Below are positions 35,550 through 46,826 of a DNA stretch of 64,000 bases, in pieces; position 1 is the stretch's first letter; each line of letters begins with the position of its first letter. Both the position numbers and the translations under genes were made by a program. The stretch spans positions 977,501-1,041,500 of the forward strand of contig JAYKKM010000351.1 of NCBI GenBank assembly GCA_035772405.1. Direction: 5' to 3'. The notes beneath the pieces were generated by a model. It did no database searches, was not told the origin of the DNA, and worked only from the letters and a program-made list of their open reading frames with translations. Origin of the DNA: Chrysogorgia sp. JL179-B06 (Eukaryota > Cnidaria > Anthozoa > Scleralcyonacea > Chrysogorgiidae).

Positions 35550-36425
35550 AAGATCACACAAAGAAACATCTGTGGATTCGCCATAGACTGCAATTGAAAT
35601 CAAATCGTCGGGGATTGGCCAGGCAAGAGAATCGCCATACATTATTTATTTTGTTTGTAGTTGAATGATATAGCTCATACTCCAGTGACAGCAGGTTGGT
35701 TATATTGTCCAAGATGAGTTGTGCCATCTGAATTGCATCCCACATTTACTGTGAATGCCACATACTGATTTGGTATACCAATTTCTCGAGACACTATTCG
35801 TCTGCTCACCATTCTCTTGACATCACCAACTTCATTAATGCAGATGCAGTAAACCTCTTGTTGCAGTTTCTGACTGTTAAATGTTTTGTAACCATCTCAT
35901 GTGGTCGCAGGATAACCAACAATTTCCACATAGCTAGTTAGCAAGATCACATGATGTTATGTCATATTGGGGAATGATCTCATCATGCCTTGTGGAATAC
36001 AAAGTATCTTGAAACTTTACTATACTCTCTGGGTCAGGATTGGCCAACGTTCTGGGAATACAATAGTTCTTAGAAAACCAGTTTAGTTCCTGTTCGACTT
36101 CTCGCTTTATTGTGCGAGCTTTGTCGAAATCGAACATAAGCTGTATACCACTGGCATTAAATTTACCCATTTGGGAATTTATATGATAATACCCCTTTTG
36201 CTCTCTTTTGTTAAAAGCGAGTTCACTTCTCCACTGACATAGCACATTTAGAGGGGGGATAAAACTCAGTTTGAATGGATCAGTGAGAACAACAGGCTAT
36301 TCTGTAACTTCAGCAACACCAAAAGCTTCCCTAGGTGCTCTTGACCGTTTAGCAACCCATTCATAGGCATATTTTCCTGTGAATGTGGCCAACATAGATG
36401 CTTCAAAGCGCCTGGAGTTTTAATT
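35550..36425 (-). pseudogene. Unidentified decayed coding region
   Basis: The minus strand has long protein-like stretches with few stops: FEASMLATFTGKYAYEWVAK (near 36410), WRSELAFNKREQKGYYHINS, ARTIKREVEQELNWFSKNY, IPRTLANPDPESIVKFQD, then after a frameshift near 35938 YVEIVGYPATT, FNSQKLQQEVYCICINEVGD, and REIGIPNQYVAFTVNVGCNS (near 35770). The composition is ordinary globular protein and single stops look like recent decay. I do not recognise the family. It directly adjoins the hAT C-terminal fragment but shows no hAT features. It could be another transposon ORF or a host pseudogene. Confidence 0.5.
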
Positions 36426-36429
36426 CATC

Positions 36430-37670
36430 TTTCTCTCCTATAAAACACAGATATATCTTTGATAATCATGTGAAACAAATATTTAAACAAACCGATATCT
36501 CTAATATATAACTCTACTTTGTGGAAGTATAACTTACCTTGAAATCCATGTAGCAATATAATTTGTCTTTCTTTGACCTAAAATATATTATACGATATTT
36601 AATATTAAATAATATATCACAGACTGCGTTTTCTCCAGGTGTTTGTTTTCATAAGCACGTGGAGTAAGTTCAATCCAAACACCGAAACTGTTTAACTGGG
36701 TTAAGGTTTGTGTTTGAGTTACAAAAATTGGATGATGGAGGAGGATTATCGTAACAAATACAATGAATAAAGTATTTTGAAAACTTACCGTTAAGATTAA
36801 CACTGCTTGAAGTCTATGTAATCAAAGAACCAACTGAACCAACTGCGCTAAGTACGTCTTCCAAATCTACAATTGCGCGCACATGCCTTGTATGAACAGG
36901 TAAAGATTTGACCTAAAATACGCGGATATCTTCTGAACGATCAGTGATCACTAAGGATAGAACGGAAAGTTGAATAATCAAATCAACCACAAGTTGAATA
37001 ATAAACCAGGCGAATGTTCACGTTCGCTTCGATCGACTCCGTATTCAGTGGTCAAATATCACTCCTAAAAATACAAATAATTAAAATTGGTGTCCGCTGA
37101 ACGATTGATCTGCTGGCGTAGTAACCCACGCGGCCTAAAAAAATATTTTTGATTGTAATTTTATTTTGTGTTGGTTCTTCGAAGCTTTTTGAAAGTAAAA
37201 GTTTATTCAGCACTCATGTAAGTACGGAATAGCTTTAAGCATACAAAATTCTTGTTGTGTGGCATTAAAATATATTTCTGATTCTCGACCGTGTAGTGAA
37301 TTCAACGTCTTCAATCTCCAGGTAATATAAATCGTGCGAAAATATTTATAACATATGAGTTCAAGACATAGCCATTCTTTCTTTATTTATTAAATACAAG
37401 CGATATGTTTCCGTGTATTCGTTGGTCTATTCAGATATAGATAAATATATGTAAACAGCGTATATATAGATAGAGTAATTATACATCTTTGACACTGCTG
37501 TTACTATTCTTATCGTCCAATGACAGGCCGGAGCAATTCCTGCATTTAGCCGCATGTGTTTTTGTATCTGCGCAACGCGCGGATATATTGCTATGGTGTT
37601 GTGGTTCTGTTAACTTTTTGGTGTAACCGCTGTCCTGTAATATGTGCAGTAGTGTGACAGCTGTTTATAT
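36430..37670. other. No recognisable feature
   Basis: AT-rich sequence without domain or repeat copy that I recognise. Confidence 0.45.
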
Positions 37671-37676
37671 TTCCTT

Positions 37677-37785
37677 TCGTGCGTATTGACAAAAGGTTTT
37701 CAACTCGTTGGGCGCAGCGACAGTCTTTTGTGCGTTATATTAACAAAATATTTTCAACTCGTTGGGTGCAGCGACCGTCTTCAAA
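37677..37785. repeat. Tandem duplication of about 55 bp
   Basis: TTTTCAACTCGTTGGG.GCAG and GTGCGT.TATTAACAAAA.. recur at 37697 and 37751. Confidence 0.85.
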
Positions 37786-38026
37786 GGACATACATTCCAC
37801 CTCTTCGGAAGACAAAAACAACGAGTAATCGAAGTAAATTAACCGTCTGGCGTCAGACAGAGTAAAATCGTCTGGCGCTCTCGCCCAATGAGACGCAAGA
37901 AAACATGAAATTTGACACTTGTTATATAGTAATAATTGCTGCCGTAGGCAGCACACTACTGACTTGGGTTGCTGTGTCTCGTGCCCAGACCTCTTCGCGG
38001 AACTATGTAAAGTCAATCGACTTTAA

Positions 38027-38472
38027 CTCTTTCCTTACGGGCGCAGTTAAAATGGGTCGTTGATGACCCGCAAAGTCGTCAATCGAAAAACACGGCACAC
38101 GGTAACGCAAGATTAAAAATTGAAATTCGACAAGCGCCAGGAACACGAAATCCACGCACACGCCAAGTTTGATTTGATTTCATAAACAACTCTGCGATTG
38201 GTGGCATTTTGAGTTTTCAAGATGCTATGCGGGCGTGCAAGATGGCCTTTTCTGGAAAAATGTAAATTTTTCAACCTGATTTATGATAATTAATGCTAAT
38301 TTATATTAACATAATGTGTTTTGTTCGGGAAATTTAAAAGAACAAGTAAAAGCCGGTTTATTGGGCTTCCAGAAAATGTATAGCTTTCGCAACAGTTATG
38401 GTTATTTCAAGAGATATCAATAGAACAACGTGGTCGTTCAATTTTTGATGTTTTTCAGCCGTAGGGAAAGAG
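38027..38472. mobile_element. piggyBac-like MITE with TTAA target
   Basis: Terminal inverted repeats CTCTTTCCTTACGGG (left) and CTCTTTCCCTACGGC (right, reverse complement) sit directly inside TTAA on both sides (38023-38026 and 38473-38476). A TTAA target duplication is the piggyBac signature. The 446-bp interior has no transposase, so it is non-autonomous. It ends about 160 bp before the candidate first exon at 38632. Confidence 0.8.
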
Positions 38473-38631
38473 TTAATTTATGACGTTTTGTGACGTAACT
38501 CGTAGATGTTAATCAAATGTTCGGAACTCGCCAACGGAAACAAAATAAAATGTCTTTAGCTACGAGGGCCATCATACTTTGTGAAGAGAGCTTCATTCGT
38601 CAATCGTCATATAACGTGTTCTGCTTTGGTG

Positions 38632-38698
38632 ATGAACTTCTGGCAGCTGTGCTTTAGCCTGGTTGTGCTTGCGAATTTTAACTTTGACTCTTGTCAAG
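38632..38698 (+). CDS. Candidate first coding exon with signal peptide
   Basis: ATG at 38632 opens MNFWQLCFSLVVLANFNFDS, a short charged-poor N-region and a hydrophobic core typical of a secretory signal peptide, then Cys-Gln, ending at CAAG|GTAAGG (donor GT at 38699-38700), which matches the consensus donor closely. The exon is 67 nt, so the intron would be phase 1, the phase typical of signal-peptide exons in modular extracellular proteins. Upstream, TGACGTAA and an AATAAAAT stretch (38493-38550) could serve a promoter, but this is guesswork. No downstream exon was recognised; the region 38950-39870 is tandem repeat, so the next exon would lie beyond it or the gene is dead. Confidence 0.5.
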
Positions 38699-38949
38699 GT
38701 AAGGCAACTAGAATTTAACTCGCTATTAAATTTTAAGGAGATCAATTGTCATTGTTCATAATATGCTACTCGTCATGGTTATTGGTTTAATATCAATATC
38801 ACAATTATTAAATTATTTGTTTGTGAATAAGATTTACCTTATATACTTTTTAGATTTACCTTTAGGTGTATATTGGTGTGAGTTCATCGTTTCTCACGAT
38901 ATGAGCATACTTGATGCAGATGCACATCTGTCCCTCATACACAGCTGTG

Positions 38950-39870
38950 AGATATATTGAACTGCATTTTTATACATATTTATCAACTGTTATAATGTCA
39001 ACTTTTTGTGTTCATATTGAACTGTATTTTTATGCAAAACAAATTCTGATTAACTTAGTTTATCAACTGTTTACAATAACGTCAAGAAACAAATTATGAT
39101 TAACTTAGTTTATCAACTGTTATAATGCCAACTTTTTGTGTTCATATTCAACTGCATTTTTATGCAAGAAACACATTTTGGTTAACTTAGTTTATCAGCT
39201 GTTATAATGTCAACGTTTTGTATTCATATTGAACTGCATTTTTATGCAAGCCTTGTACAGAGAGCTATGTTACTGTATACAACTATTTAATCTTTATGTT
39301 CAACTGCATTTTTATGCAACTGTTCAACTTACATCTGTTTAATATTACACATGTTCATGAACTACTATATTGTGAATAGATGTTGAGAACGGTTACAACA
39401 CAACAAGTGGGGTACTCAGATGTGCAGGGGGCCCTGGCTGTACATAATGAATGTCTTATCCCAGAGTGCCCCAGAGTTAGTACGTACCTATGGTCCAGAA
39501 AGCTTATTGTGAACTCCATATATATATGTAGAACTCACTGCTCTGGTATTACCTGAACCTTCAACTGCATTTTTATGCAACTGTTCAACTTACATCTGTT
39601 TAATATTACACATGTTCATGAACTACTATATTGTGAATAGATGTTGAGAACGGTTAACACAACAAGTGGCCGGGTACTCAGACGTGCAGCATGTGCAGGG
39701 GCCCTGGCTGTACATAATGAATGTCTTACCCCAGATAGATGTCTAACGTATCCCAGAGTGCCCCAGAGTTAGTACGTACCTATGGTCCAGCAAGCTTATT
39801 GTGAACTATATATATATATATATATATATGTAGAACTCACTGCTCTGGTATTACCTGAACCATAACCGCA
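38950..39870. repeat. Tandem repeat block with AACTGCATTTTTATG units and a 260/304-bp duplication
   Basis: AACTGCATTTTTATGCAA recurs at 38959, 39019, 39150, 39231, 39301 and 39561, interspersed with TTAGTTTATCAACTGTTATA. The segment 39299-39558 is directly duplicated as 39559-39863. Its ATTGTGAATAGATGTTGAGA part is shared with the arms of the 19085-20860 inverted repeat. Confidence 0.85.
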
Positions 39871-40330
39871 TGGTTAGAATCACTATTACCTCTGCTGCGA
39901 CTTTGACTTCAATAAGCCCACCACTTATTTTTGCAATTTTGCAAAATATCACAACTGCCTTGGATTTCAAGGCAGCACATAATAATATATATTTTCGTCG
40001 CCACATAAAGGCCTCTTGTCCATGCTAGCATCGATGATCGAAGACCAAGCTTGAAGACCAAGGGAATTTCCACTTGACAAGATCTGGCGCAGATACATGT
40101 ACGCATAGCGGACCTTTTGTTTCTAAAGTCGCCATTTTAAAATGTTTATTTGCTGACAGGAAACCCTTGAATACTAATGAGTTGAGTTAGCCAATCAGAA
40201 TTTAGCGTCTTCTGGCGGGCGTAGAAATCCGAAAACATGGGACTTTCATGCAGGCGTTCCATCCGCCCTGCCACAGTCCCCGGCCCCTTCCCCTTCCCCA
40301 ACCCCTAAACGCCTGCTTCGCAGGCTATCG
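39871..40330. other. No recognisable gene
   Basis: CAGATACATGTACGCATAGCG near 40088 is a dispersed motif also near 21323 and 19186 (inverted). Nothing else supportable. Confidence 0.4.
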
Positions 40331-40334
40331 CCTC

Positions 40335-40425
40335 GTGTGTTACACGCTTCTCTCGTGCCATTATAACGACGTAATATCACGCGACACGTTTTTTATTTCT
40401 TCAATCAAAATTTATCAAAATTGTT
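40335..40425. repeat. Dispersed repeat V, copy 2 (inverted relative to 30808)
   Basis: CGCTTCTCTCGTGCCATTAT, AACGACGTAATATCACGCGA and TTTTTTATTTCTTCAATC match the complement of copy 1. Confidence 0.7.
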
Positions 40426-40651
40426 GCTAAAACACAGCATGAGATACACAGCTATCCAAAGTTATCTGTAAATACGCAGCTAAACGTTAACATATGGACC
40501 GAAAAATTACAAAGGAAGATGGAAATACAGGCTAGGTAAGTCATTTTTGAGCGGAGCTTTCGGATTACCCCGTTTACACACGGGAAATTATACGGTACCG
40601 CATATAACGGATTACTTTTCATATCACCTCCAGCGCGGAGTGACTTGGGCC

Positions 40652-41600
40652 TAAGACTTTGACACGTGTCCGTCGGATGAGAATTTCTCTTTGCGCATTA
40701 AACTTTTACTCCCCAGTATCAAAATACAAATTATTTTTATTGGTCTCCAAGCATTTCTTACAGTACTAGTTGGGAGAAGTGTTTTTAAAACAGGTCTGAG
40801 TTCACCTTTGATGATCATTTCCTTTATTCTCATTACCTATATACGTTGTTAACCATTGAAATTATTAAGAGAAGTTAGATGCTGATCACTCCTTAGGTAT
40901 AAAGAGTTAAGGTTACTCAATTTTTTTTTAAATTCTTAGCAGCAAAAATGGCACTCTTTTGCACAGGAAGTAGATTTGTATAAGACAATTATTACTTCAA
41001 TCACGGTTTTCTCCGGACATGTTTTCGGCTAAAATAGAAAGTTTAAAGACTTCCATGTCGAGTCCTATTTATCAGAATCGTCTAAAAATTGGCGGTCTTT
41101 TAGAATGATATCCGTTTTTATCCGTTCTTCATCGTTTTAAAGCCTTTTTCGCAAGTCTCTTTGGCTTGAGTCTCGCTGAAAAAAGTAAAATCGCGATAAC
41201 TTTTTAAGTATTCGGAATTTTGAAAATCCCAGACACCGTTTTGTAAAACAGACGATTCCGATTTGACTCATATCTAAATGAATGCAAAACTCCAAACTTG
41301 CGCAACGCTTTTGCTTCTTGAACCGGGGAGTTAGTTCAAGAAAGGCGAGCGGGAATTTCTTTTTTTTTTCAATTCAACCAAACATATTTCAACAGAGACT
41401 TGCAGCCAGTTATATAAGCTATCCAATGATATATAGGTTTATATATTTGCCATTAATACACAGAACGCTATATTGTTTCCCCAAAACACACCGCGAAGGT
41501 CTACAGTATAACCTTAAGCATAAAATACAATAAAATAGCTTGCACGTAATTATCAAAATCTCGTAACGACCCGCCATCAGCCATGATTACTGGCTGAAGT
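40652..41600. repeat. Dispersed repeat Y, copy split by an insertion of about 0.8 kb
   Basis: The left part 40652-40705 ends CTTTGCGCATTAAA and the right part resumes at 41516 with GCATAAAATACAATAAAATAG. The intact copy at 28590-28760 reads through this junction. GCATTAAA / GCATAAAA at the borders may be an 8-bp target duplication with one change. The inserted 40706-41515 has no recognisable coding sequence and no obvious inverted ends. Confidence 0.5.
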
Positions 41601-41804
41601 GAGCTGGTCATTGAACCAGTTCGACAAAGAAATTTTATTTTCAAATTCCTAAAATATTCAAATCAGCACATACAGATAAAATGTTTTGTACAGAAATTTA
41701 TGTCGTATACAGGTTAGATCAAAGTGTACACTGTCAAAATTACGGTTACTCGGTAACCGTAATATTAATCCTGGTTTCCATATAATCGTAGAACGATAGA
41801 CTCA

Positions 41805-41900
41805 GTCGGCCACCAGTCGGCGACTCAGTCGGCAACTCAGTCGGCAACTCAGTCGGCAACCAGTCGGCAAACCAGTCGGTCGCCGATCATAGTCGGGAGT
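41805..41900. repeat. CAGTCGGCAACT minisatellite
   Basis: About eight units of 10-12 bp around CAGTCGGC. Confidence 0.85.
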
Positions 41901-42149
41901 TCAATTTTCAAAACAGTCGCCGACTATAGTCGCAGTGTAGCAACGATATGGAAACACAAAAATTTTCCTGTTTGCTCGTCGCCGACGCAATTTTCCCTTT
42001 CGTAAACCGTCGTTACCATCCCGAAGCGTCGTTACCAGGGTAAGCGGAGTGAAATTCCTCGTGGTCCCCAAGGTTCCCGCATACTTTGTTTGGTGCGGTG
42101 AAATGTTCGTCGAGAAATTCAAAATATGTAAATATTTATTAAATGTTTA

Positions 42150-42515
42150 TGTAATGTGATGTGATGTAATGTAATGTTGCGTGACTTAATGTAGTGTAGT
42201 GTAATGTAATGTCATTACATTACATTACATTGCATTGAGTCACGTAACATGACTTAATGTAATGTAGTGTAGTGTAATGTAACGTAATGACTTAGTGTAA
42301 TTTGCATTGCATTGCATTGCATTACATACATTACAATGTAATGTAATGTAACGTAATGCAATGCAATGCAATGCAATGCAATGCGATGCAATGCGATGCG
42401 ATGCGATGCAATGCAATGCAATGCGATGCGATGCGATGCGATGCGATGCGATGCGATGCGATGTTGATGTGATGTTGATGTGATGTGATGTTGATGTAAT
42501 GTAATGTAATCTTGT
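42150..42515. repeat. ATGYA pentanucleotide array
   Basis: Runs of AATGT, ATGCA, ATGCG and their complements, with a central CATTACATTACATT inverted section near 42210. Confidence 0.9.
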
Positions 42516-42604
42516 GAAATACTACAGGACTTGCAGCTTGGTTATTTTTTAATATGGTGAATTGTTTGCTCAAGCTTTTAACGCAAACTCAGAAAATGTT
42601 TCTG

Positions 42605-42678
42605 AGCCCCAGACGGGAATCGAACCCGCAACCTTCATGATCTCCGGTTAGGCGCTCTAACCATTGAGCTACCAGAAC
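42605..42678 (-). tRNA. tRNA-like sequence, probably a tRNA-derived SINE head or pseudogene
   Basis: On the minus strand 74 nt show an acceptor stem pairable with many G-U pairs (GTTCTGG / CTGGGGC), a D arm GCTC..GAGC with box A TAGCTCAATGGTTAGAGC, and a T arm GCGGG-TTCGATT-CCCGT with box B. The anticodon arm does not close (only 3 of 5 pairs), so it is unlikely to be a working tRNA. A unique-looking tail and the pentanucleotide array follow, as in SINEs. Confidence 0.6.
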
Positions 42679-42689
42679 TCAGATGCAGG

Positions 42690-42882
42690 GCAGAACGAAG
42701 GTTACGTTGCGCACTAGTTCGTACGTGTGACATATCATACGTACAGCAGTTCGATATTCAGCGTCTCGATATGTCTGTATATTATATTCTGATAAGATAT
42801 ACATGCAGACATATCGAGACTGCTGAATTAGCAGTAATAATGTCGCACGTACGAATTAGTACACAACGTAACCTGCGTTCTG
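42690..42882. mobile_element. 193-bp foldback MITE
   Basis: Arms GAAGGTTACGTTG, ACTAGTTCGTACGTG, AGTCTCGATATGTCTG-type blocks pair across a 20-base centre (right arm ends CAACGTAACCTGCGTTC). The tRNA-like sequence begins 12 bp from its left end. Confidence 0.8.
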
Positions 42883-43301
42883 AAGAAATTATACATGGCA
42901 AACAGTCAATCCTGGACGAGTAAATTCGATGTATATATGTAGATACCTTCCAAAAGGCAAACGACGTTATTCGGGATTTCAAAATATCAACCGCAACAAC
43001 GTATGCTGCGAGGTCTCAAAATATATTTGTGCAGGACTGACAAAACATATTTGTCGGGCGACCGACAAAATATATTTGTCGACTGAAACTATTTGCATAT
43101 ATGGATCACCGTAATATACTGTATAACCATAAATGTAGTTAAGCATTTCTGCATTTGCCATAGAACATTCGTAAAAGTCACTTACTATAGTCATAGATGC
43201 TTTTAAATAAGTGATAACACGTGTTGTGCTGCGTAGGCAGTGTAGAAATACAAATCAAAATGTATAAAAGGTTGGTGTACTGCCGAAATAGCGTTTAAGT
43301 T

Positions 43302-43338
43302 GTCTAACGTTTCGAGCGAAAGCTCTTCGTCAGAGAGT
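43302..43338 (-). ncRNA. Hammerhead-like ribozyme motif (minus member of pair)
   Basis: The minus strand reads TCT, core CTGACGA (43333-43327), stem II GAGC-TTTC-GCTC, core GAAA (43313-43310), then palindromic ACGT and a cleavage-position T, then AGA, which pairs with the TCT of stem I. Stem I is short (3 bp), so it would need dimer formation. Confidence 0.6.
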
Positions 43339-43387
43339 GAAGCATAAAGTGAAATAATCACTCACTTATTATTTCACTTTACGTTTC

Positions 43388-43421
43388 ACTCTCTGACGAA
43401 GGGCCGCTCGAAACGTTAGAC
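43388..43421 (+). ncRNA. Hammerhead-like ribozyme motif (plus member of pair)
   Basis: Core CTGACGA (43393-43399), stem II GGG-CCG-CTC (one wobble pair), core GAAA (43410-43413), palindromic ACGT, then T and AGA. It faces the motif at 43302-43338 across a 50-base palindrome. Confidence 0.55.
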
Positions 43422-43743
43422 AACTTACACACTATTTCATAGACTTGCTCAAAATCTGTCTCTTGATTGTTTCGGGTTTGTTTAAATTTGTTTTTTCAAA
43501 TAATTCGCCATATAGATGCTTGTTCGCTTTTTAGATTTTCGCCGCGAAATAAAGTGTTCGGGAACCTTGGGACCACGAGGAATTTCACTCCACTTACCCA
43601 ACATTCTTATGAGAGCTAGGATGGTAACGACGCTTCGGGATGGTAACGACCGTTTACGAAAGTGAAAATTGCGTCTCCGACAGTAAATGTATTCCATAAT
43701 GCACTTTCCGGCTAATTTCAAAATGGCTTTCAAGTAAAAACTT

Positions 43744-43912
43744 GTCCGCAACCTAGCTGAGTGGTCAGAGCACTGCCGTAGCATCGCAGGGTTCAATTCC
43801 AGCCGGAATTAAGGCCTTGAAGTTGCATTTTTTGCAACTGGTCCCGGTTTGGTCTTAAAATGTATATATTCCAACACTCGAAATATTTCTTCACCATAAA
43901 TCCTTATAGAAC
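43744..43912 (+). mobile_element. tRNA-derived SINE family 2, near full length
   Basis: Head with box A TAGCTGAGTGGTCAGAGC (43754) and box B GGTTCAATTCC (43790), then GCAACTGGTCCCGGTTTGG, AAAATGTATATATTCCAACA and TCACCATAAATCCTTA. It matches 4566-4690. Confidence 0.85.
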
Positions 43913-43914
43913 AT

Positions 43915-44490
43915 GTAGTTTAATCGAGTGAAATGCCAAATATTACTTAACAAAGTGATATATAGCATGATATTTCGGGATATTAGTGATTCAATATCAT
44001 CAATTGGAATCGGTCGGATTTCGGCAACATTTCATTCACTAACCCTTATGCCGTGCCATTACTTTAAAGAATTACATAATATATATGTGATTATTTAAAA
44101 AGGAATTAATTCTGCTTGCCTGAACAATAGCTCGGTCAGCTAAGATCAGTCAACGATGACGTACTTCAAGCAAACGATTCTTTATGCTGCGAAACAAAGA
44201 GAATGAATAATCTTTCGTCCTGAGAACTAATCCCAACATCGTTCTTGCCTTCCAAAGCATTTCCACTGACGTCTTCGACTTCGACTCTTTAGGACGACGT
44301 CTATTATATTCAATATGGTCACCACAATCCATTTAGACGTATTGAAGTGTTTTATAGAAGTCTAGTAAACATACTGGTAATTAACGATAGGATACAATGA
44401 ACTGTGCCGACTTTCTTCAAATGCTAAAATTCAGAGTTTGTTTATTAACCGGCGTTTTAGTCTAGCGCAACGTAATTCTTAAGGTCCTTT
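43915..44490. other. No recognisable feature
   Basis: Nothing supportable. Confidence 0.4.
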
Positions 44491-44493
44491 TGG

Positions 44494-44635
44494 TGCAGTT
44501 CTATGGTAGCGATTTAAACAATGCTGAAGGACAGTCTCCCTTTCCTCAAGTAAGGAAAGTTATAAGTCTCCGCACACAAAATCAAACTCACCTTACTCCA
44601 ATTAATCACGCATGTCGCTCATTATTGTCCATGGG
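44494..44635. repeat. Dispersed repeat W, copy 2
   Basis: CTCCCTTTCCTCAAGTAAGG, AAGTCTCCGCACACAAAATC and ATTAATCACGCATGTCGCTC correspond to 29640-29735. Confidence 0.75.
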
Positions 44636-44854
44636 ATCACTGGTCTCACACGATAAACTTTGCTATCACACAGCCTTTATGTCAGTGATAAATATTTTTA
44701 CTTTTTATCCAAGCCACGTAGGCATAGATTTAATGAATGTACCGTTCATTTTGACCAAAGATTGAATTTCACGTCTCTCTATCTGTCTCTGTCTCTGTCT
44801 CTCTATCTCGCTTATCAGTATTCGCTCTCGATGACTCGATCGATAAAATGGATC

Positions 44855-44962
44855 ACTCAAAAGGACCTTTCTGTTTTTGTCTGATCTTTATTTTTTATTG
44901 GCTGTTAGTTACGGTTAGGTTTAAGATTAGATTTGGGATTAGGTCAGAAGGTCCTTTTGAGT
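44855..44962. mobile_element. 108-bp MITE with TTAGG-like core
   Basis: Ends ACTCAAAAGGACCTTTCTG and CAGAAGGTCCTTTTGAGT are inverted. The interior has GGTTAGGTTTAAGATTAGAT and GGGATTAGG, a degenerate telomere-like stretch. Confidence 0.75.
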
Positions 44963-45401
44963 CGTCGCTTTTAGCCTTGTCCAGCTTATGCATAAATCGG
45001 AGTTGTTCGGTGCTCGGATTAGGCTCGGATCATGTGGATGTTTCTGTGCCGGTAATATCTTCTATATACTGCGTGGGCGAACAGGCTTTGTCTTTGTTGT
45101 CAATGGCCAATATCTCCGTTATCCACTTCACGGGTAGCGGACAATCATGCTTTTGGCCTCGAGCAGATGTTCGATAAACGCGTAACTCGAGATCCGAGAA
45201 TGTTGGACCTGATTTAGAAACATTTACAGTTTCGGCAGAAGTTAACTTCCAGAAATAGGTTTTTGTTTTCGCAAAAATATTGTGGTTTTAGTTAGAAATA
45301 TTCCAGTTTAATTTCGGTTAGAATTTAAGTTAAAAACAATTGTTAACACATTTGCATTATTTAAATGTTATAAATACTCATACATATTCACAAAGTATAT
45401 A

Positions 45402-45850
<449 letters not shown>

Positions 45851-46329
45851 AAGCTTCTCCGTGTCGAAGAAATGAATAAAAAACGCTTGATTGCACTCAT
45901 TATATTATCCTCTTATAGTATGCAAATCTTTCACTAATAATAATATTCACAAACAAGCTGAATTCACAAAACAACGAGCTTGTCAGTTTCTTTGTTTATA
46001 CAAAAGCCAAACGGTGCACTCAACGGAACAAAGATAGGGGTAACTAGTACGTATTCCTTATAAGGAGCCGCAAATAGAAGGCATTGACGCAATTAATCTC
46101 GTTCCCAGAGCCTGCGTTCCCCCTGACCTGCGGGGGGAAACGGAGAAATCCATTGCCGGAAGTATTTCGATTGGCTGACTATAATTGGAATAATTAAAAC
46201 AAACAAGGACAATGTTGTTCGAAAGTCTTCTGGGTGGTCTGTATTCCTTAAATTATATTATAAGTAAGTCGTATCTTACGCACGCTGTGATTGGTCAGTT
46301 ACCGTGTTTATATCAGGCTATGATGGATT

Positions 46330-46462
46330 ACGCCATCGTGATACGCCATCAATTAGCCATCCTACGCCATCAATTAGCCAGTATACGCCATCAATTAGCC
46401 ATCATACGCCATCAATTAGACATCATAACGCCATCAATTAGCCATCACGGCGCCATCATACG
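46330..46462. repeat. 21-bp minisatellite
   Basis: Five to six units around ATACGCCATCAATTAGCCAT. It lies in an open frame (46212-46547) as (R/S)-HQLA-I repeats, but the frame has no other support. Confidence 0.85.
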
Positions 46463-46826
46463 CAGTAAGGAGAATTTACGTGTTGATAAAAAAGATATTT
46501 GTACATTTTATTTGCTTTCTACGGGTTATTTTATAAAAGAAATATAAAACATTTTTGTCTTACGCTTACTTAGGTAATTACGAAATAAATCCAGTTCATT
46601 TCCACGTATACCATAAGTTTCGAGAGAGAGCGAATCCTATTCGGAAATTTCCACGGCAATGCTCTCCTGGCGCAAAACATCAAGGAAGAAAGTTCTATTT
46701 GTCGATGAACATACTATAGTGTCAAAGATGCGACTTCTTTATCGTATGTAAATAAACGTTTAAAAATTGACGGATAATCTGCACACGCTGCCATGCAGTG
46801 TAAAGAATGCCAGCGACTGAAATAGC

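Larger units (their letters stand above)
43205..43445. mobile_element. Repeat with inverted pair of hammerhead motifs, copy 1
   Basis: TGTTGTGCTGCGTAGG.AGTG, TAGAAATACAAATC and TACTGCCGAAATAGCG are shared with 52283-52490. The centre is a palindrome (AGTGAAATAATCACTCACTT..) flanked by two inverted copies of a hammerhead-like motif. Such motifs accompany Penelope-like terminal repeats; class assignment is inference. Confidence 0.65.
41965..43682. repeat. Foldback with 125-bp arms 1.5 kb apart
   Basis: 41965-42090 and 43556-43682 are reverse complements (CGTCGTTACCATCCCGAAGC; GAAATTCCTCGTGGTCCC). Between them sit a pentanucleotide array, a tRNA-like sequence, a second foldback and an inverted pair of hammerhead motifs. 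The arms may be the ends of one composite element that took later insertions. Confidence 0.7.

Noticed and set aside
42605..42678. Functional tRNA gene
   Set aside because: D and T arms are fine but the anticodon stem pairs only 3 of 5 and position 33 is not T, so a SINE head or pseudogene is more likely.
46212..46547. Repeat-containing open frame with HQLA units
   Set aside because: The repeat is a 21-bp minisatellite whose length is a multiple of three, which keeps the frame open by chance.
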